Below the pieces are notes generated by a model. That model did no database searches, was not told the origin of the DNA, and saw nothing but the letters and a program-made list of their open reading frames with translations. This document shows, in pieces, positions 62,294-64,000 of a stretch of 64,000 nt of DNA. Within the stretch, counting starts at the first letter, position 1. Each line of letters starts with the position of its first letter. The translations under genes were made by a program, and so were the position numbers. Source of the DNA: Eucommia ulmoides (taxonomy: Eukaryota > Streptophyta > Magnoliopsida > Garryales > Eucommiaceae); contig CM028338.1 in assembly GCA_016647705.1 (NCBI GenBank), forward strand, positions 20,481,577 through 20,545,576, read 5' to 3'.

Positions 62294-64000
62294 TGTTGGC
62301 CCAGTAGAATACCCAAGAGATGGGTGAATTGGGTAATTAAAATATAATCAGAATAAAACTTGAATAAATCAAATAATTAAATTTATGCCTAAATTAATTA
62401 TTATCTTTATACTACAACGGAATTATAATAAATCTAAGTGCACACCCAAATAACAAAAATAAAAAAATTAATAATACAGCACACCAAGATATATCCTGGT
62501 TCACCAAACTACTCTTGGCTAGTCTAATCCTCTGAGCCCCACGGAGATTCGCACCCACTAATTCTCAAAATCCCTTTACAGGTAGGAACCAAACCCACAC
62601 ACCGATTCTTTTACAAGCTCAGAATCAACATTTACAATTTCCTTTTCTAAGACTCAGGAATAACCTCTATTTTTTACAATCTCAAGAATAACCTATCTTT
62701 TTTACAGGTTAAAGATTAACTTAATTCTTTTTATTACTACGGCTCAAGAATCAAAACCTCACAAAACACTCCAACTATCATTTTCCCAAATAATGATGAA
62801 ACCTTTACAAATCACTGAAACTAATTCTATCCAGAAAGAGTTACTACCCCAATCTCTTTACAAGAAGAGATTGAAATCCGGTTACCCTTGATTAAATACC
62901 TCCAACAGTATTTAATCTGTCACAACTCACCAATACAAAAAATGATAAGAAGTAAATCTCACTCGGAGCTTCTACCACTCCAAATAAATAATAATTCAAT
63001 TAATATCCCAATTAGTGATATAAAAACGGGAGATAAAAAATCTGATTTTAACAACAATATGGGTAGCAAATTAGAGCACGTAATCAGATTTAAGAAATTA
63101 TTTGTAAAAATATTTTCTTTAAAAATTAGAAACAATTTCTAAGATCAATTTCCAAACAATAATCAAATAATGCAATGAAAGAATATAATTAGAAAAATCT
63201 CACCCGGATAACACTGAAGAATAATAGATTGAAACGTTAAATAGCTCAAATCGGTGACGCTTACACAACCAGCTCTTTAACTCAAGAACACCTCAATAAT
63301 TGATATCGCAATTTGATCCCTCAAAATATCATAATGATGACTCTTATAAAAACTTATGAACTAAATAGTTCTTGATATGGTGTTACATTTATGTGAAATC
63401 CACAGGTTTTTTTATAAGTATATGAAACAAGCCCTATAACAGTTAGTTTCTACAAGATATGTCTTTTAAAATCACTAATAGACCCCATATATTGATACCT
63501 TTCATTTAAGGTATAATTCACTTAATAATAGCTTTCAAAATATTCAATTTAGTCTCTCAAAAGAATTTTCAAACCTAATTCCATAAGATAGGAAGTATTA
63601 AAAGGACCAATCTGAAAAACACTTTAATTCTCAGTACCAAATCTATAGGAATTAAATAATAGATAAACCATATCTTAAATATCGCCAATCCCTTAAATCT
63701 CTCTCAAATCCTAACAAAAAACTGCTACTTTTAGATATGATTTCGGATCAAACAATATCATAAAACAGCGCGTCTAGTCGACTGCCCAGTCGACTGGTAG
63801 ATTCAGGATGTAGCCCATGGAGTTTATCGGTCGACCGCCTAGTCGACTTGTAGATTCAGAGAGTTCGTCACTTCTTCACCGGACGACCTATCAGTCGACT
63901 TATAGATTTAGAGACTTCAGCACATCTTGGCCGGTCGACTCACCAGTCGACTGTTGTCACTGGATCTCTTCTCTGAATACATTTTTAACTCTTTTTTTTT
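62294..64000 (-). repeat. SIRE-like LTR (second subfamily), cut by window end
   Basis: The + strand begins TGTTGGCCCAGTAGAATAC and follows 55529-57655 in order through the whole 1707 bp available. The motif array is at about 63764-63960 (for example GTCGACTGCCCAGTCGACTGG, spacer AGATTCAGAGAGTTCG at 63852-63867). Whether it is a solo LTR or the 3' LTR of a full element cannot be judged here. Confidence 0.85.
63764..63960 (-). promoter_or_regulatory. GTCGAC motif array in the last SIRE-like LTR
   Basis: About eight GTCGACT/GGTCGACC words in pairs, with spacers TAGATTCAGAGAGTTCGTC and TAGATTTAGAGACTTC. It matches the array at 56985-57230. Confidence 0.6.

Noticed and set aside
1..64000. Intact host gene, tRNA or rRNA
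   Set aside because: I scanned both strands for long unbroken frames with non-transposon wording and for rRNA and tRNA landmarks and found none. Short or unusual RNA genes cannot be excluded by eye.

Overview
This window looks like plant nuclear DNA, probably from a dicot, taken from repeat-dense heterochromatin. It is AT-rich with many microsatellites. Almost every recognisable protein fragment belongs to a plant LTR-retrotransposon lineage: Tork and SIRE (Copia), Athila and Tat (Gypsy). Two Tourist-like (PIF/Harbinger) MITEs and a patch of plant-type CCCTAAA telomere-like motifs are also present. I found no intact host gene, rRNA, tRNA, CRISPR array or bacterial-style operon. Every coding stretch is broken by stops, frameshifts, deletions or nested insertions, so all are annotated as pseudogenes.

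Layout. (1) 1-5136: a Tork/Tnt1-like Copia element whose 5' end lies outside the window. It lacks protease and is split in its RNase H by an Athila LTR (2716-4086). (2) 5475-29685: SIRE-lineage Copia element A on the + strand, with both LTRs, a PBS, a PPT and a near-perfect target duplication. Its integrase is split by a second SIRE element, B (9982-23411, - strand). B is itself split by a long solo LTR of another family (14152-16728, TSD ACCAT) and an Athila solo LTR (16775-18389, TSD AGTAC). A also carries two Tourist-like MITEs (25607-26217, TSD TTA; 28643-29255, TSD TAA). (3) 29686-33560: non-coding repeats and microsatellites. (4) 33565-39448: the 3' half of an Athila element, with an integrase end, a palindrome array, a probable leader intron, an extra env-position ORF, and a 3' LTR. 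(5) 39449-41135: spacer with telomere-like motifs. (6) 41136-47480: element C, a Tat-like derivative without pol on the - strand (812-bp LTRs, near-matching TSD), with gag, an antisense ORF remnant and several tandem-repeat arrays. (7) 47954 to about 62293: element D, a Tat-like Gypsy element on the - strand, running past the window end. It has a 3' LTR, an antisense ORF, integrase, dual RNase H and RT, and is broken by an Athila solo LTR (52513-53949, TSD GCTGC) and two SIRE-like solo LTRs (55529-57655, TSD GCACT; 59998-62130). A further SIRE-like LTR starts at 62294 and leaves the window.

The parts do not form one working pathway. They record at least three levels of nested insertion, followed by solo-LTR formation and internal tandem duplication. 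The most unusual signals are: arrays of paired palindromic motifs with a shared spacer (roughly CAGAGAGTT) in the LTRs of two unrelated superfamilies; the same palindrome array ahead of the extra Athila ORF; tandem duplication of RT catalytic sequence in A and of integrase catalytic sequence in D; an identical stop codon in the gag zinc knuckles of A and B; and a GC-rich insert inside one MITE. Lineage names rest on my reading of translated motifs, not on database searches.
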